43,120 nt of DNA, taken from the NCBI GenBank assembly GCA_017449025.1, contig JAFSKJ010000070.1, positions 1 to 43,120 on the forward strand, written 5' to 3'. The stretch is from Prevotella sp. GTDB taxonomy: Bacteria; Bacteroidota; Bacteroidia; Bacteroidales; Bacteroidaceae. This document shows positions 11,376 to 19,964 of the stretch, piece after piece (the stretch's first letter is position 1; each line of letters begins with the position of its first letter). The translations under genes and the position numbers were made by a program. The notes beneath the pieces were generated by a model that was given only the letters and a program-made list of their open reading frames with translations, made no database searches and was not told the origin of the DNA.

Positions 11376-13652
11376 ATGACTGAACTACCTGTACTGATTA
11401 AGGACCTTGCCCTGATACTGATGGTGGCTGGCATCGTCACCCTGATATTCAAGAAGCTGAAGCAGCCGCTTGTCTTAGGCTACATCGTGGCCGGATTCCT
11501 GGTGTCTCCGCACATGCCGCTGACAGCATCCGTAATCGACACAGAGAGCGTTCACCTATGGGCAGACTTGGGCGTCATGTTCCTACTGTTCTCACTCGGA
11601 CTTGACTTCTCGTTCAAGAAAATCCTGAAGATGGGCGCCTCGCCCATAATCGCTACCATCACCATCATCTTTGTCATGTCCATGCTCGGCGTGAGCGTAG
11701 GCCACGCTTTCGGATGGCACAAGATGGACTGCATATTCCTTGGCGGCATGCTGGCAATGAGTTCCACCACTATTATATATAAGGCCTTCGACGACCTTGG
11801 CCTGCGCCAGCAGCAGTTTGCAAGCATTGTGATGTCGGTGCTCATCCTTGAGGACATCCTGGCCATAGTGATGATGGTGATGCTGTCGGCCATTGCCAGC
11901 GGCAACAACCCCAACGGTGGCCAGATGTTAGGGTCGGTGCTGAAGATAGCCTTCTTCCTCGTGCTGTGGCTCGTGGTGGGAATCTTCGCCGTGCCACTGT
12001 TCCTTAGGTCCGTACGCAGACTCATCAACCAAGAGGTGCTCTTGGTGGTTTCGTTAGGCTTATGCTGCGCCATGGCCGTGTTTTCGTCGGCAGTGGGGTT
12101 CTCGTCGGCATTCGGGGCCTTCATCATGGGCAGCATCTTGGCGGAGACCATTGAGGCAGAGCGGATAGAGAAGCTTGTGGAGCCGGTGAAGAACCTCTTC
12201 GGAGCCATCTTCTTCGTCTCAGTAGGCATGCTTGTCGACCCGATGATCATAGTAGAATATGCTGTTCCCATTATCGTGCTCATTCTAACCATCATCTTCG
12301 GGCAGTCACTCTTCGGCACCATGGGTTTCATGCTTGCTGGCGAGAGCCTGAAGTCGGCCATGCGCTGCGGATTCTCAATGGCGCAGATAGGTGAGTTCTC
12401 GTTCATCATTGCCTCGCTTGGCCTGTCGCTTGGCGTAATCAGCGATTTCCTATATCCGGTTGTGGTAGCCGTATCAGTCATAACCACATTCCTCACACCT
12501 TACATGATACGGTTTGCCACACCGGTTTACAATGTCTTGGAGCGGCATTTGCCATCACGGCTCATACGCACGCTCAACCAGCTGACCATGAGCCACCCCA
12601 ACAGCAATGAGCAAAGCAAGTGGAAACGGCTGCTGCTGCAGATGGGAATGAACACTATGGTTTATTCCATTCTTTCTGCAGCCATGACAGCGGTGATGTT
12701 CACCTATGCCCGCCCCCTCTTCCACCATCTGGTTAAAATAGACCTGACGTTATTCGGCATACAGTTGTCGGTGTCCGACACCATCACTGGTGTCCTCTCC
12801 ATAATGCTGATAGCTCCCTTCTTGCGCGCCATGGTCATGAAGAAGAACCATTCCGAGGAGTGGAAGACACTTTGGGCGGAGAGCAACAGCAACCGCCTGC
12901 CGCTGCTCTTCACAGTGCTGCTGCGCTCGGCAGTGGCCCTGACTTTCGTGTTCTACATCTGCCATCACCTCTCGCGCTTCACACCGGCCATTGTGCTCAC
13001 TATCGGCCTCACAGTCTTGGTGCTCATTGTATTGTCGCGCCGCACCAAGCGCAACAGCATACTGTTGGAACGCCTGTTCATCAACAACCTCCGCTCGCGC
13101 GACATCGAGGCACAGGTGCACGGCAAGAAACGGCCGCTCTACGAGGGCAAGCTGCTTGACCGCGACATACACATTGCCGACTTCGACGTTCCTACCGACT
13201 CCAGCTGGATGGGTCACACGCTGAAACAGCTTGAGCTGGGACGCAAATATGGCGTACACGTCACCAGCATACTGCGAGGCGGCCACAGGCTTAACATTCC
13301 CGACGGCGACTATATCATCTTCCCCGGCGACCGCCTGCAGGTCATAGGCAGCGACGACCAGCTGTCACGCTTCCATGCCGACATTGAGAACCAGCGCATG
13401 TGCGAGGACACTGAGGTGGAGAAACGCGAGATGAAGCTGCGCCAGATGATTATCGGCCATGACAGTCCCTTCATAGGCAAGACCATGGAGGAAAGCGGCA
13501 TACGCAGCCTGTTCAGCTGCATGGTCGTGGGCTTGGAGGAAGGCATGGAGAACCTGTCGGCAGTCAGTCCCAACCGCCTGTTCAAAGAGGGCGACATCAT
13601 CTGGGTGGTGGGCGAAGAGGAAGCCTTGGACACATTGATAAGCAGCAGATGA
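11376..13652 (+). CDS. CPA2-family cation:proton antiporter with two RCK-C domains
   Basis: This inner-membrane monovalent cation/proton antiporter of the KefB/CPA2 type exchanges K+ or Na+ for protons. Residues 1 to about 390 form the Na_H_exchanger domain, with many hydrophobic helices and GLDFSFKKI and AFGAFIMGSILAET as family-like stretches. A second membrane portion follows (about 425-570). The C-terminus holds two RCK-C/TrkA-C-like domains, near 600-675 and 685-755, each ending in a 'GD.I.V.G' motif (PGDRLQVIGSDDQ and EGDIIWVVGEEE). No NAD-binding Rossmann (TrkA-N) domain is seen between them, unlike KefB/KefC. The 758-residue length is typical for Bacteroidetes. It overlaps queH by 4 nt. 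Confidence 0.93.
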   Translation: MTELPVLIKDLALILMVAGIVTLIFKKLKQPLVLGYIVAGFLVSPHMPLTASVIDTESVHLWADLGVMFLLFSLGLDFSFKKILKMGASPIIATITIIFVMSMLGVSVGHAFGWHKMDCIFLGGMLAMSSTTIIYKAFDDLGLRQQQFASIVMSVLILEDILAIVMMVMLSAIASGNNPNGGQMLGSVLKIAFFLVLWLVVGIFAVPLFLRSVRRLINQEVLLVVSLGLCCAMAVFSSAVGFSSAFGAFIMGSILAETIEAERIEKLVEPVKNLFGAIFFVSVGMLVDPMIIVEYAVPIIVLILTIIFGQSLFGTMGFMLAGESLKSAMRCGFSMAQIGEFSFIIASLGLSLGVISDFLYPVVVAVSVITTFLTPYMIRFATPVYNVLERHLPSRLIRTLNQLTMSHPNSNEQSKWKRLLLQMGMNTMVYSILSAAMTAVMFTYARPLFHHLVKIDLTLFGIQLSVSDTITGVLSIMLIAPFLRAMVMKKNHSEEWKTLWAESNSNRLPLLFTVLLRSAVALTFVFYICHHLSRFTPAIVLTIGLTVLVLIVLSRRTKRNSILLERLFINNLRSRDIEAQVHGKKRPLYEGKLLDRDIHIADFDVPTDSSWMGHTLKQLELGRKYGVHVTSILRGGHRLNIPDGDYIIFPGDRLQVIGSDDQLSRFHADIENQRMCEDTEVEKREMKLRQMIIGHDSPFIGKTMEESGIRSLFSCMVVGLEEGMENLSAVSPNRLFKEGDIIWVVGEEEALDTLISSR

Positions 13653-14260
13653 AGACTCCAGCAATAGTTATACCAGAAGGGGCAAGCCAGGTGCTGCTGC
13701 ACGCATGCTGCGCACCATGTTCGTCGGCCATCGTCGAGTGGATGACAGCCAACGGAGTGCAGCCAACCATTTTCTACTACAACCCCAACATCTTTCCTCG
13801 CGAAGAGTACGAAATACGCAAGCAGGAAAGCAAGCGCCACGCCGACAGCCTGGGCATAAGATGGATTGACGGCGACTACGACCACGACCTTTGGCTCAGC
13901 GAGGTTTGTGAACTGTCAGCCAATTCCACCGATGAAGAGCGACAGCACTGTGCCATGGCACATGAGCCGGAGCGCGGACTACGGTGCTTCAACTGCTTCG
14001 CCATGCGACTTACTGCCGCTGCACACGAAACACGGCGACAGGGACTGACTTTTTTCACCACCACACTGGCCTCATCGCGATGGAAAAGCATAGAGCAAAT
14101 TGCCGCTGCCGGCCTTGAGGCCCAAAAGGCTGTGCCAGGCACCGTGTTCTGGGCACAGAACTGGCGCAAGGGTGGCCTGTATGAGCGCCGCAACTACCTA
14201 CTGCGCCACTACGGCTTTTACAACCAGAAGTACTGCGGATGCGAGTACAGTCGACGTTAG
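13649..14260 (+). CDS. queH: Epoxyqueuosine reductase QueH
   Basis: QueH performs the last step of queuosine synthesis, reducing epoxyqueuosine in tRNA to queuosine, and is the non-cobalamin alternative to QueG. The 203-residue protein carries the QueH (former DUF208) cysteine set: HACCAPCSS (Cys20, Cys21, Cys24), RCFNCFAMR (Cys113, Cys116) and a C-terminal YCGCEYS (Cys196, Cys198). Some of these bind an iron-sulfur cluster. The ATG overlaps the antiporter stop as ATGA, so translation is probably coupled. Together with tgt the window encodes two steps of the pathway; no queuosine-precursor synthesis genes are seen. Confidence 0.94.
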   Translation: MKTPAIVIPEGASQVLLHACCAPCSSAIVEWMTANGVQPTIFYYNPNIFPREEYEIRKQESKRHADSLGIRWIDGDYDHDLWLSEVCELSANSTDEERQHCAMAHEPERGLRCFNCFAMRLTAAAHETRRQGLTFFTTTLASSRWKSIEQIAAAGLEAQKAVPGTVFWAQNWRKGGLYERRNYLLRHYGFYNQKYCGCEYSRR

Positions 14261-14285
14261 AAAAAACTATCAGGGACGGCCGGAA

Positions 14286-14966
14286 ATGAGCACTGTGACA
14301 GCCAAGGAAATATTCAGCCTTCGCAAGCATGGGCAATATAAGGATGCCTATGATGCGGCGAGGCTGCTCTATGCCACCGACAAGAGCCAGTATGCATCGT
14401 CGACCATGTTCTGGGCCGCTGTCGACATGCTGAAGATGAAGGTCCGCGAAGGCAGGATGTATGAAGCACAAAAGATATTTCTTGCCCTACAGCGACTGTC
14501 AGGAGTCTTGGTCGACGAGAGAGACAGGATTTGCGATGCCCTGGACAAGTGCGACATGCTAATCCATGGCGACAATGCCAACCACGTTTCCAAAAACAAC
14601 GACCCCAAACACCTGAGATTAGGCGTCTGGGGCGAAAATCTGGCCGCTGCCTTCCTCCGTGACAAAGGATACGTGATTCTTGAGCGCAACTGGCACTCAG
14701 GCCACCGCGACATCGACATAATAGCACAGGATGGCGAATGGATTGTCTTTGTGGAGGTAAAGACCCGGAACAACAGAAACTTTGCCGACCCACTTTCTGC
14801 TATCGACCACAACAAACAGCGTAATCTGCTGCGTGCCATGAACCATTACATCAAGAACCGTAAACTGGAGAATCCCTGCCGCCTTGACGTCATAACCATA
14901 GTTGGAACACCAGACAGCGGGCAGCCAGAAATAGAGCATATTGAGCACTGCTCTATTTCGAGGTGA
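14286..14966 (+). CDS. YraN/UPF0102 nuclease-like protein with helical N-terminal extension
   Basis: Residues about 110-226 are a YraN (UPF0102) domain, a predicted endonuclease-like fold: RLGVWGENLAAAFLRDKGY, then a DIDII...FVEVKTR motif resembling the PD-(D/E)xK core. YraN proteins are usually only about 120 residues. Here an extra helical domain of about 95 residues precedes it (EIFSLRKHGQYKDAYDAARLLY...GRMYEAQKIFLALQRL) and reads like a pair of TPR-type helical repeats. I chose ATG 14286; the open frame extends upstream, but only as the shadow of queH. The 3' end overlaps the convergent GH31 gene by 14 nt. The function of the extension is unknown. Confidence 0.85.
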   Translation: MSTVTAKEIFSLRKHGQYKDAYDAARLLYATDKSQYASSTMFWAAVDMLKMKVREGRMYEAQKIFLALQRLSGVLVDERDRICDALDKCDMLIHGDNANHVSKNNDPKHLRLGVWGENLAAAFLRDKGYVILERNWHSGHRDIDIIAQDGEWIVFVEVKTRNNRNFADPLSAIDHNKQRNLLRAMNHYIKNRKLENPCRLDVITIVGTPDSGQPEIEHIEHCSISR

Positions 14967-17340
14967 CAGGCAGCTCTACTCTTTGAAGCGCAGTATCACC
15001 AGGCTTGAATACCAATCCATGACAAGAGCCGCAATCAGCCTTGTACTCGCGCAACTCCAAAGCGTTCCAGTCAATCTGGTCTGTACGCTGAGCAAGCGGG
15101 GCGTGAGGAATCAGACTGCCGTCGCGAACCAAGATGACTGCCGGTATCTTGCCTGTCTCTATGGTTTGGTAGCCACTGTTGTAGACCTTGCCTGTCTGAT
15201 AGTCAATCCACTTGGAACTATCACCAGCCACTCCTGATGAGGGGAGATAGACATTGCGACTGTTGCCACTTTCCAACAAGGGAGCAACCAATATTTGCGA
15301 ACCGAACATGTACTCGTCTTCAACCAACCATGCTCCCTGGTCGTCAGGAAACTCAACAAACAAGGCACGCACCATAGGCAATCCGCGCTCTGTGCAGTCC
15401 TTGGCCTGGGCATAGACGTAAGGCATCAGTCGGTACTTCATATTGGCACACTCACGGAAAGCGTCTGTAAACGACTCGCTGATGAGCCAGGGCTCCGTGG
15501 GCGGTGCTCCGTGGGCACGGGTGTGGCTTGAGAGGAATCCGAAGGGAAGCCAGCGCCGATAGATGTCCTCAGGCGAAGCCGTCACAAAGCCACCCATGTC
15601 GTGACTCCAGAACGAGAAGCCGCTGAGGCCGAAAGAGAGTCCGCCGCGCAGGTCGCCCAACATACCTATATTATTTGTGGCTGCATCGCCGCCCCAGTGC
15701 AGGGCGTAACGCTGTGAGCCAGCCCAAGCCGAACGCGCCCAGATGATGCCCTCGCCGAAATACTGGCGGTTGACAGCCTCCCAAAGTGCCTTATTATAGC
15801 GCAGGGGATAGAGGTTGTGCTCGTAAAGTCCGCCCTTGCCGCTGTGGTAGATACCGTTGTATGGCGCAGCCTCGCCAAAGTCGCACTTGATGGTCGAGAC
15901 TCCCTGCTTCAGCAGGTTCGTAATCTTCGACTGATACCAGCTCACTGTCTCGGGATTGGAGAAGTCGAGGATGGCATCCTCAACAGGCATGCCGCCAGCG
16001 GCGTTACGAATGTGGAGGTTGTTTTCTACAATCTCGCCAAAGAAGCGGTTCTTCGGCGTGAAGTATGGCAACTGCCACAGACAGGTGTGGAAGCCGTCCT
16101 TGGCCAACTGTTTCAGCATACCGACAGGGTCTTTGAAGCGGTCCTTGGCAAACTCATAGTCGCATTGCCAGTCAACGCCGAACCAGCCAGTATCGAAATG
16201 GATGACATCGGCAGGAATCTTATGCTGGCGTAGCTTCTTGGCAATGTCAAGTCCTTCCTCCTGCGAGAAATAGGTGATGCGGCTCATCCACGTGCCAAAA
16301 CTCCAGAGCGGCGGCATGGGGCTTTTGCCTGTGACGTTGGTGTATTCATCGAGGATTTCCTTGGGCGAGCCAAAGAACACGAAGAGGTCTATCTGCTCGT
16401 CGGCCATGAAGAGCCGTTGGGCGCCGATGTACGTGGCACCGAAGTCGGCGGTGACGGGAGCCGAGGTGTGCATGAAGATGCCGTAGCCACGGTTGGAGAA
16501 GTAGAAAGGCACAGGCTTGTACATGCCGTCGGTCTCTGGCCCTTGTGGGTCGGTAACACTGAGGTGCACCTTCTGTCCCACCTTATTTAAAGAGGTGAAC
16601 GACTCGCCACAGCCGTAGATACGCTCACCAGGCGACAGCAGGAACACGGGGTTAACAGAGCGGGAATTGTCGCTTCCGCGCTTTATGAACGAGAAAGGCT
16701 GCAGCTTCACCTGTGTGGAGTCGTTGTCAACGATGTGGCGCGTCTGGGTGAGAATCTTGCCCTTCTTGTCCTTCAGCACTATGCGGAAGGGGAAGCGCTG
16801 AATCTCAATGCTGCCGTTCTCTGCCTTGTAGACAATCGACTTGCCGTTGTCTGTCGATGGCCATGAGGGAGTTTCCACCTTCTTGCCGTTGACGTTTTCA
16901 TAGAAGCGGGCCTTGAACTCTGGACTGAACATCAGGTCGTCGACATCGTTGTTCTTGGGCACGATAGGGGTGGTAAGCATCCGTATGCGGGCAGCCCTCG
17001 GCGATATGAACTCAATGTTGAGGCGCAAGTTGGGGTCGTTGTCGTAGGCAGCATCGGGAAAGTCCAACATCTTCATCCTCACAGGCCAGTAGCCGTTGAG
17101 GTTGAACGCCTGTCGTGGCGACATACGGTAGCGCTTCCAGTTGACGAGTCCCTCGCCCTTCGCCACGTTGAACGATGCTACCGAGTCGGCAAAGAAATAG
17201 GTGTTCGACAGGTCGTAGAAGTCTGTCGACATGTCCTTTTGCATACACTGCAAGTACTGCACACCTGCATTCAACTGTATCTGTGCTGAGGCTGCGCAAG
17301 TGCACCATGCAACACACAACGCCAATATTCTCCTTTTCAT
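14953..17340 (-). CDS. Secreted GH31 alpha-glycosidase (YicI-like alpha-xylosidase branch)
   Basis: This retaining alpha-glycosidase is a second, distinct GH31. The 795-residue product, counted from ATG at 17340, begins with a signal peptide (MKRRILALC...CAASAQ). An upstream in-frame ATG at 17364 is less likely because it would bury that signal. GH31 marks are the conserved HFDTGWFGVDWQCDYEF barrel strand, the nucleophile motif TIKCDFGEA (Asp487) and the acid/base motif LHWGGDA (Asp552). KCDFGE is typical of the YicI-like alpha-xylosidase branch. No PA14 insert is seen. It is transcribed alone from its own promoter, and its end overlaps the convergent yraN-like gene. Confidence 0.92.
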   Translation of the reverse strand: MKRRILALCVAWCTCAASAQIQLNAGVQYLQCMQKDMSTDFYDLSNTYFFADSVASFNVAKGEGLVNWKRYRMSPRQAFNLNGYWPVRMKMLDFPDAAYDNDPNLRLNIEFISPRAARIRMLTTPIVPKNNDVDDLMFSPEFKARFYENVNGKKVETPSWPSTDNGKSIVYKAENGSIEIQRFPFRIVLKDKKGKILTQTRHIVDNDSTQVKLQPFSFIKRGSDNSRSVNPVFLLSPGERIYGCGESFTSLNKVGQKVHLSVTDPQGPETDGMYKPVPFYFSNRGYGIFMHTSAPVTADFGATYIGAQRLFMADEQIDLFVFFGSPKEILDEYTNVTGKSPMPPLWSFGTWMSRITYFSQEEGLDIAKKLRQHKIPADVIHFDTGWFGVDWQCDYEFAKDRFKDPVGMLKQLAKDGFHTCLWQLPYFTPKNRFFGEIVENNLHIRNAAGGMPVEDAILDFSNPETVSWYQSKITNLLKQGVSTIKCDFGEAAPYNGIYHSGKGGLYEHNLYPLRYNKALWEAVNRQYFGEGIIWARSAWAGSQRYALHWGGDAATNNIGMLGDLRGGLSFGLSGFSFWSHDMGGFVTASPEDIYRRWLPFGFLSSHTRAHGAPPTEPWLISESFTDAFRECANMKYRLMPYVYAQAKDCTERGLPMVRALFVEFPDDQGAWLVEDEYMFGSQILVAPLLESGNSRNVYLPSSGVAGDSSKWIDYQTGKVYNSGYQTIETGKIPAVILVRDGSLIPHAPLAQRTDQIDWNALELREYKADCGSCHGLVFKPGDTALQRVELPVTSK

Positions 17341-17386
17341 AATAATGTGTGGTAAAAGAAACAATGGTTCTCTCTAATCTTGACGG

Positions 17387-17418
17387 CAAAGGTACACTTT
17401 TCTTTTCAAACTTCCAAA
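17387..17418 (-). promoter_or_regulatory. Bacteroidetes promoter for the minus-strand GH31 gene
   Basis: On the minus strand, TTTG (17418-17415) is followed after 20 nt by TACCTTTG (17394-17387). This matches TTTG-N19-21-TAnnTTTG. Transcription would begin around 17380, giving a leader of about 40 nt before ATG 17340. Confidence 0.75.
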
Positions 17419-17744
17419 CATTATTAGGAAAAGAGTAAGATAATTCGCAGAAAAAGCAATTGCAGTCCGATTGAGCTTCGCCACATTATACACATCCATA
17501 GGAAGGTAGGCTGTTCAATTTGTTGTACCCTGATTTTACTTGCTTACACCTCATCGAAGATTACCATGCTCAGACTAATGCCACATAGGGGCGCAGGGGG
17601 GCTTGATAGGAGTAGGCAGCAGATGGAAGTTCATTAACGTGTGTGTGGGCGCACGGTGGAGGGGTTGTTTTTTGTCATATTATACTTGATTTATATCAAA
17701 AAGTGACAAAAAGAAAGATTTTGAGTATTTTTTTTGATATTTTG
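17419..17744. other. Intergenic stretch with a decayed repeat fragment
   Basis: No gene is seen between the two divergent promoters. At about 17597-17620 the sequence GGGGGCTTGATAGGAGTAGG followed by CAGC resembles the flank of the 117-187/19407-19477 repeat (GGGGCTTGATAGGGGTAGCC), so a degraded copy probably lies here. The rest is AT-rich and otherwise featureless to my reading. Confidence 0.4.
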
Positions 17745-17775
17745 TTTGGTATTTCAAAAATTTGATGTAATTTTG
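17745..17775 (+). promoter_or_regulatory. gdhA: Bacteroidetes promoter for gdhA
   Basis: TTTG (17745-17748), a 19-nt spacer and TAATTTTG (17768-17775) match the Bacteroidetes -33/-7 consensus closely. The predicted start site near 17782 gives an A-rich leader of about 58 nt before ATG 17841. Confidence 0.8.
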
Positions 17776-17840
17776 CACCCGAAAACAAGCACACAATAAT
17801 TTCAAACAATAAAAACAATTTAAACGAAAGGAAAAAGATT

Positions 17841-19178
17841 ATGAATGCAGCACAAGTTGTAGAACAGCTGAAGCAGCGCTTCCCCAACGAGCCGGAGTAC
17901 ATCCAGGCCGTAAGTCAAGTTCTTCCCACCATTGAAGAAGAGTACAACAAGCACCCTGAGTTTGAGAAGGCCAACCTTATCGAGCGCCTGTGCATCCCCG
18001 ACAGGGTATGTGAGTTCCGCATCACTTGGGTTGACGACCAGGGTAAGGTGCAGACCAACATGGGTTACCGCATCCAGCACAACAACGCCATTGGCCCGTA
18101 CAAAGGCGGTCTTCGCTATCACAAGAGCGTGAACCTGGGTATCCTGAAGTTCCTCGCCTTCGAGCAGACCTTCAAGAACTCGCTGACAACCCTACCCATG
18201 GGTGGTGCAAAGGGTGGTTCCGACTTCTCGCCCCGCGGCAAGAGCGACGCTGAGGTGATGCGCTTCTGCCAGGCATTCATGAATGAACTCTACCGCGTGA
18301 TTGGTCCCGACGAGGATGTTCCCGCCGGCGACATCGGCGTTGGTGGCCGTGAAGTTGGCTATCTGTTCGGTCAGTACAAGAAGCTCACCCACCAGTTCCA
18401 GGGCGTGCTGACAGGCAAGGGCATCCCCTTCGGCGGTTCGCTCATCCGTCCCGAGGCTACTGGTTACGGTACCGTTTACTTCCTTACCTCCATGCTTGCC
18501 ACCCGCGGCATCGAGCTGAAGGGCAAGAAGGTGCTGATTTCCGGTGCCGGTAACGTGGCTCAGTATGCTGCCGAGAAGTGTCTGCAGCTGGGTGCCATCC
18601 CCATGACCATGTCAGACTCAGACGGTTACATCTACGACCCCGACGGCATCGACCGCGCCAAGCTCGACTATATCATGGAGCTGAAGAATGTGGAGCGCGG
18701 ACGCATCAAGGAGTATGTTGAAGAGTATCCCACCGCAGTTTATCACGAGGGCAAGCGCCCCTGGTACGAGAAGGCCGACATCGCCCTGCCTTGCGCTACA
18801 CAGAACGAGATCAACGGCGACGAGGCTGCCGCTCTGGTGAAGAATGGTGTGATTGCCGTTGCCGAGGGTGCCAACATGCCTACCCTGCCCGAGGCCATCA
18901 AGATCTTCCAGGATGCCAAGCTGCTCTACTCTCCCGGTAAGGCCAGCAACGCCGGCGGTGTGTCGGTCTCTGGTCTTGAGATGTCGCAGAACTCTGAGCG
19001 TCTGAGCTGGACTGCTGAGGAGGTTGACAACTACCTGAAGCGCATCATGAACGACATTCACGAGAACTGCGTGAAGTACGGTACGGAGAAGGATGGCTAC
19101 ATCAACTACGTCAAGGGTGCCAACGTTGCCGGCTTCATGAAGGTGGCCAAGGCCATGATGGCTCAAGGCATCGTGTAA
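17841..19178 (+). CDS. gdhA: Glutamate dehydrogenase, hexameric family I
   Basis: GdhA interconverts 2-oxoglutarate plus ammonium and glutamate, the main ammonium-assimilation entry in many Bacteroidales. The 445-residue length fits the bacterial small hexameric class. Substrate-binding GPYKGGLRYH (Lys88) and catalytic PMGGAKGG (Lys124) are present, and the Rossmann domain shows ISGAGNVAQYAAEK. The cofactor is probably NADP, but I cannot settle it by reading. The gene is monocistronic: strong promoter upstream, hairpin terminator downstream. Its last codons lie in a 21-bp direct repeat (19168-19188 and 19214-19234), a small duplication that copied the stop region. Codon use is very regular, as expected for a highly expressed gene. 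Confidence 0.97.
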   Translation: MNAAQVVEQLKQRFPNEPEYIQAVSQVLPTIEEEYNKHPEFEKANLIERLCIPDRVCEFRITWVDDQGKVQTNMGYRIQHNNAIGPYKGGLRYHKSVNLGILKFLAFEQTFKNSLTTLPMGGAKGGSDFSPRGKSDAEVMRFCQAFMNELYRVIGPDEDVPAGDIGVGGREVGYLFGQYKKLTHQFQGVLTGKGIPFGGSLIRPEATGYGTVYFLTSMLATRGIELKGKKVLISGAGNVAQYAAEKCLQLGAIPMTMSDSDGYIYDPDGIDRAKLDYIMELKNVERGRIKEYVEEYPTAVYHEGKRPWYEKADIALPCATQNEINGDEAAALVKNGVIAVAEGANMPTLPEAIKIFQDAKLLYSPGKASNAGGVSVSGLEMSQNSERLSWTAEEVDNYLKRIMNDIHENCVKYGTEKDGYINYVKGANVAGFMKVAKAMMAQGIV

Positions 19179-19234
19179 GCTCGACGAAGTCAAGGTTGTC
19201 ACGATGATGACAAGCATCGTGTAAGCTCGACGAA
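19168..19234 (+). repeat. 21-bp direct repeat spanning the gdhA stop codon
   Basis: GCATCGTGTAAGCTCGACGA (plus A) occurs at 19168-19188 and again at 19214-19234, a 46-bp period. The first copy encodes the end of GdhA. Between them CACGATG (19200-19206) can pair with CATCGTG (19215-19221), so the duplication also creates a 7-bp hairpin just after the gene. Confidence 0.8.
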
Positions 19235-19268
19235 TTAGCTAACCAATCACACAAAAACTAACTCGAAA

Positions 19269-19298
19269 GGGGATGTGCCTGCTATCAGGTGCATCCCC
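19269..19298 (+). terminator. Hairpin terminator after gdhA
   Basis: GGGGATGTGCCTG (19269-19281) and CAGGTGCATCCCC (19286-19298) form a 13-bp stem with two G-U pairs and a CTAT loop. No strong U-tract follows, so termination strength is uncertain. Confidence 0.55.
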
Positions 19299-19305
19299 TC
19301 TCTCA

Positions 19306-19372
19306 GCCCCCTTGCCCCCTAAAGGGGGAACTACAGACTTTGCAGGAACTTCCCCTTTAGGGGGTTGGGGGG
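19306..19372. repeat. G/C-run palindromic repeat, copy 1
   Basis: Arms CCCCCTTGCCCCCTAAAGGG... and the inverse ...CCCTTTAGGGGGTTGGGG flank a short centre (CTACAGACTTTGCAGGAAC). A nearly identical copy is at 21767-21831. The outer words reappear inside the DarA-like gene near 32223-32276 and, more loosely, at 35941-35972. Confidence 0.85.
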
Positions 19373-19406
19373 CTCTACGAGGCACGCCTTTTCCTGGCAT
19401 CTTCAT

Positions 19407-19477
19407 ACCAGCCATTTCGCCATACCTCTGGCATGGCTGTATGGCTGGCTACCCCTATCAAGCCCCTCTGGGGCTTT
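19407..19477. repeat. ATGGCTGTATGGCTGG palindromic repeat, inverted copy
   Basis: This is the reverse complement of 117-187. It retains the right arm ATGGCTGTATGGCTGG and the flank GGCTACCCCTATCA followed by a GCCCC..GGGGC hairpin. The left arm has diverged (CCAGCCATTTCGCCAT). Confidence 0.8.
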
Positions 19478-19527
19478 AGGCTGCGCACAGTTTTCTCTTC
19501 GGATTTTCCGTGCGGGTGAACAGCATT

Positions 19528-19616
19528 ATGACCGCAACGCGGTCATCTCTCAATAACGGGCGGTGCGAAGCAACCCAAGAGAAGATGAGGGTAGGACAAC
19601 GACCCAAAAAGGGTCG
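19528..19616. repeat. Two short perfect hairpins in the repeat island
   Basis: ATGACCGC (19528-19535) pairs with GCGGTCAT (19539-19546) across a 3-nt loop. CGACCC (19600-19605) pairs with GGGTCG (19611-19616) across AAAAA. Neither belongs to a gene; they extend the palindrome-rich island between gdhA and the lipid locus. Confidence 0.6.
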
Positions 19617-19662
19617 CCCAATATTGCTGCTGGGGCACTCTTTCTTTCCGCTACATTCTCGA

Positions 19663-19736
19663 TTCCGCAGGTCCTTCGGACACTACGGCATTGAGAGGAG
19701 ACGCTTACAGCGTCTTTTCAACCGCACTCAGTGGCT
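19663..19736 (-). repeat. GCGGTTGAAA/GACGCTG structured repeat, inverted copy
   Basis: Read on the minus strand it begins GTGCGGTTGAAAAGACGCTG, continues TAAGCGTCT and ends GTCCGAAGGACCTGCGGAA. Both ends match the copy at 43009-43106; the beginning matches the one at 42673-42726. GACGCT/AGCGTC forms an inner hairpin. The middle section differs in length among copies. Confidence 0.8.
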
Positions 19737-19749
19737 TTATATTAAAAGA

Positions 19750-19836
19750 TGTGTCAGCCTTGTGTCACCCGTGTCACCCTTGAAAAAGGCTGCAAACGCC
19801 CTGTACATCGGCGTTGTGTCAGCGTGACAACCTTTT
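19750..19836. repeat. GTGTCA word array with flanking hairpins
   Basis: The word GTGTCA is iterated (GTGTCAGCC, GTGTCACCC, GTGTCACCC). A hairpin AACGCC/GGCGTT and then an inverted word pair follow (GTTGTGTCA 19813-19821 and TGACAAC 19825-19831, followed by CTTTTTT). That last part could act as an intrinsic terminator before the lipid-locus promoter. The layout parallels the arrays at 16-46 and 42908-43000. Confidence 0.6.
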
Positions 19837-19950
19837 TTGCGAATTCTATCAGTTTATTTGTTTATTTGTTAAGGTATGTTTATAAAATCGTTTTTCTTCA
19901 CGTTTTGCCACTTTTTGCCGTTTCAATTCTTCTGTTTCACGAAAAAATAG

Positions 19951-19958
19951 TAATTTTG
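19951..19958 (+). promoter_or_regulatory. Bacteroidetes -7 box (TAATTTTG) for the lipid locus
   Basis: TAATTTTG matches TAnnTTTG exactly. A convincing TTTG 19-21 nt upstream is not visible, though the region is T-rich. Transcription would start near 19965, leaving a leader of about 140 nt before the ketoreductase ATG at 20106. Confidence 0.65.
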
Positions 19959-19964
19959 CAGCCG

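Noticed and set aside
14100-14285. N-terminal extension of the YraN frame into queH
   Set aside because: The translated extension is Ala/Thr/Arg-rich shadow sequence of queH; ATG 14286 lies after the queH stop.
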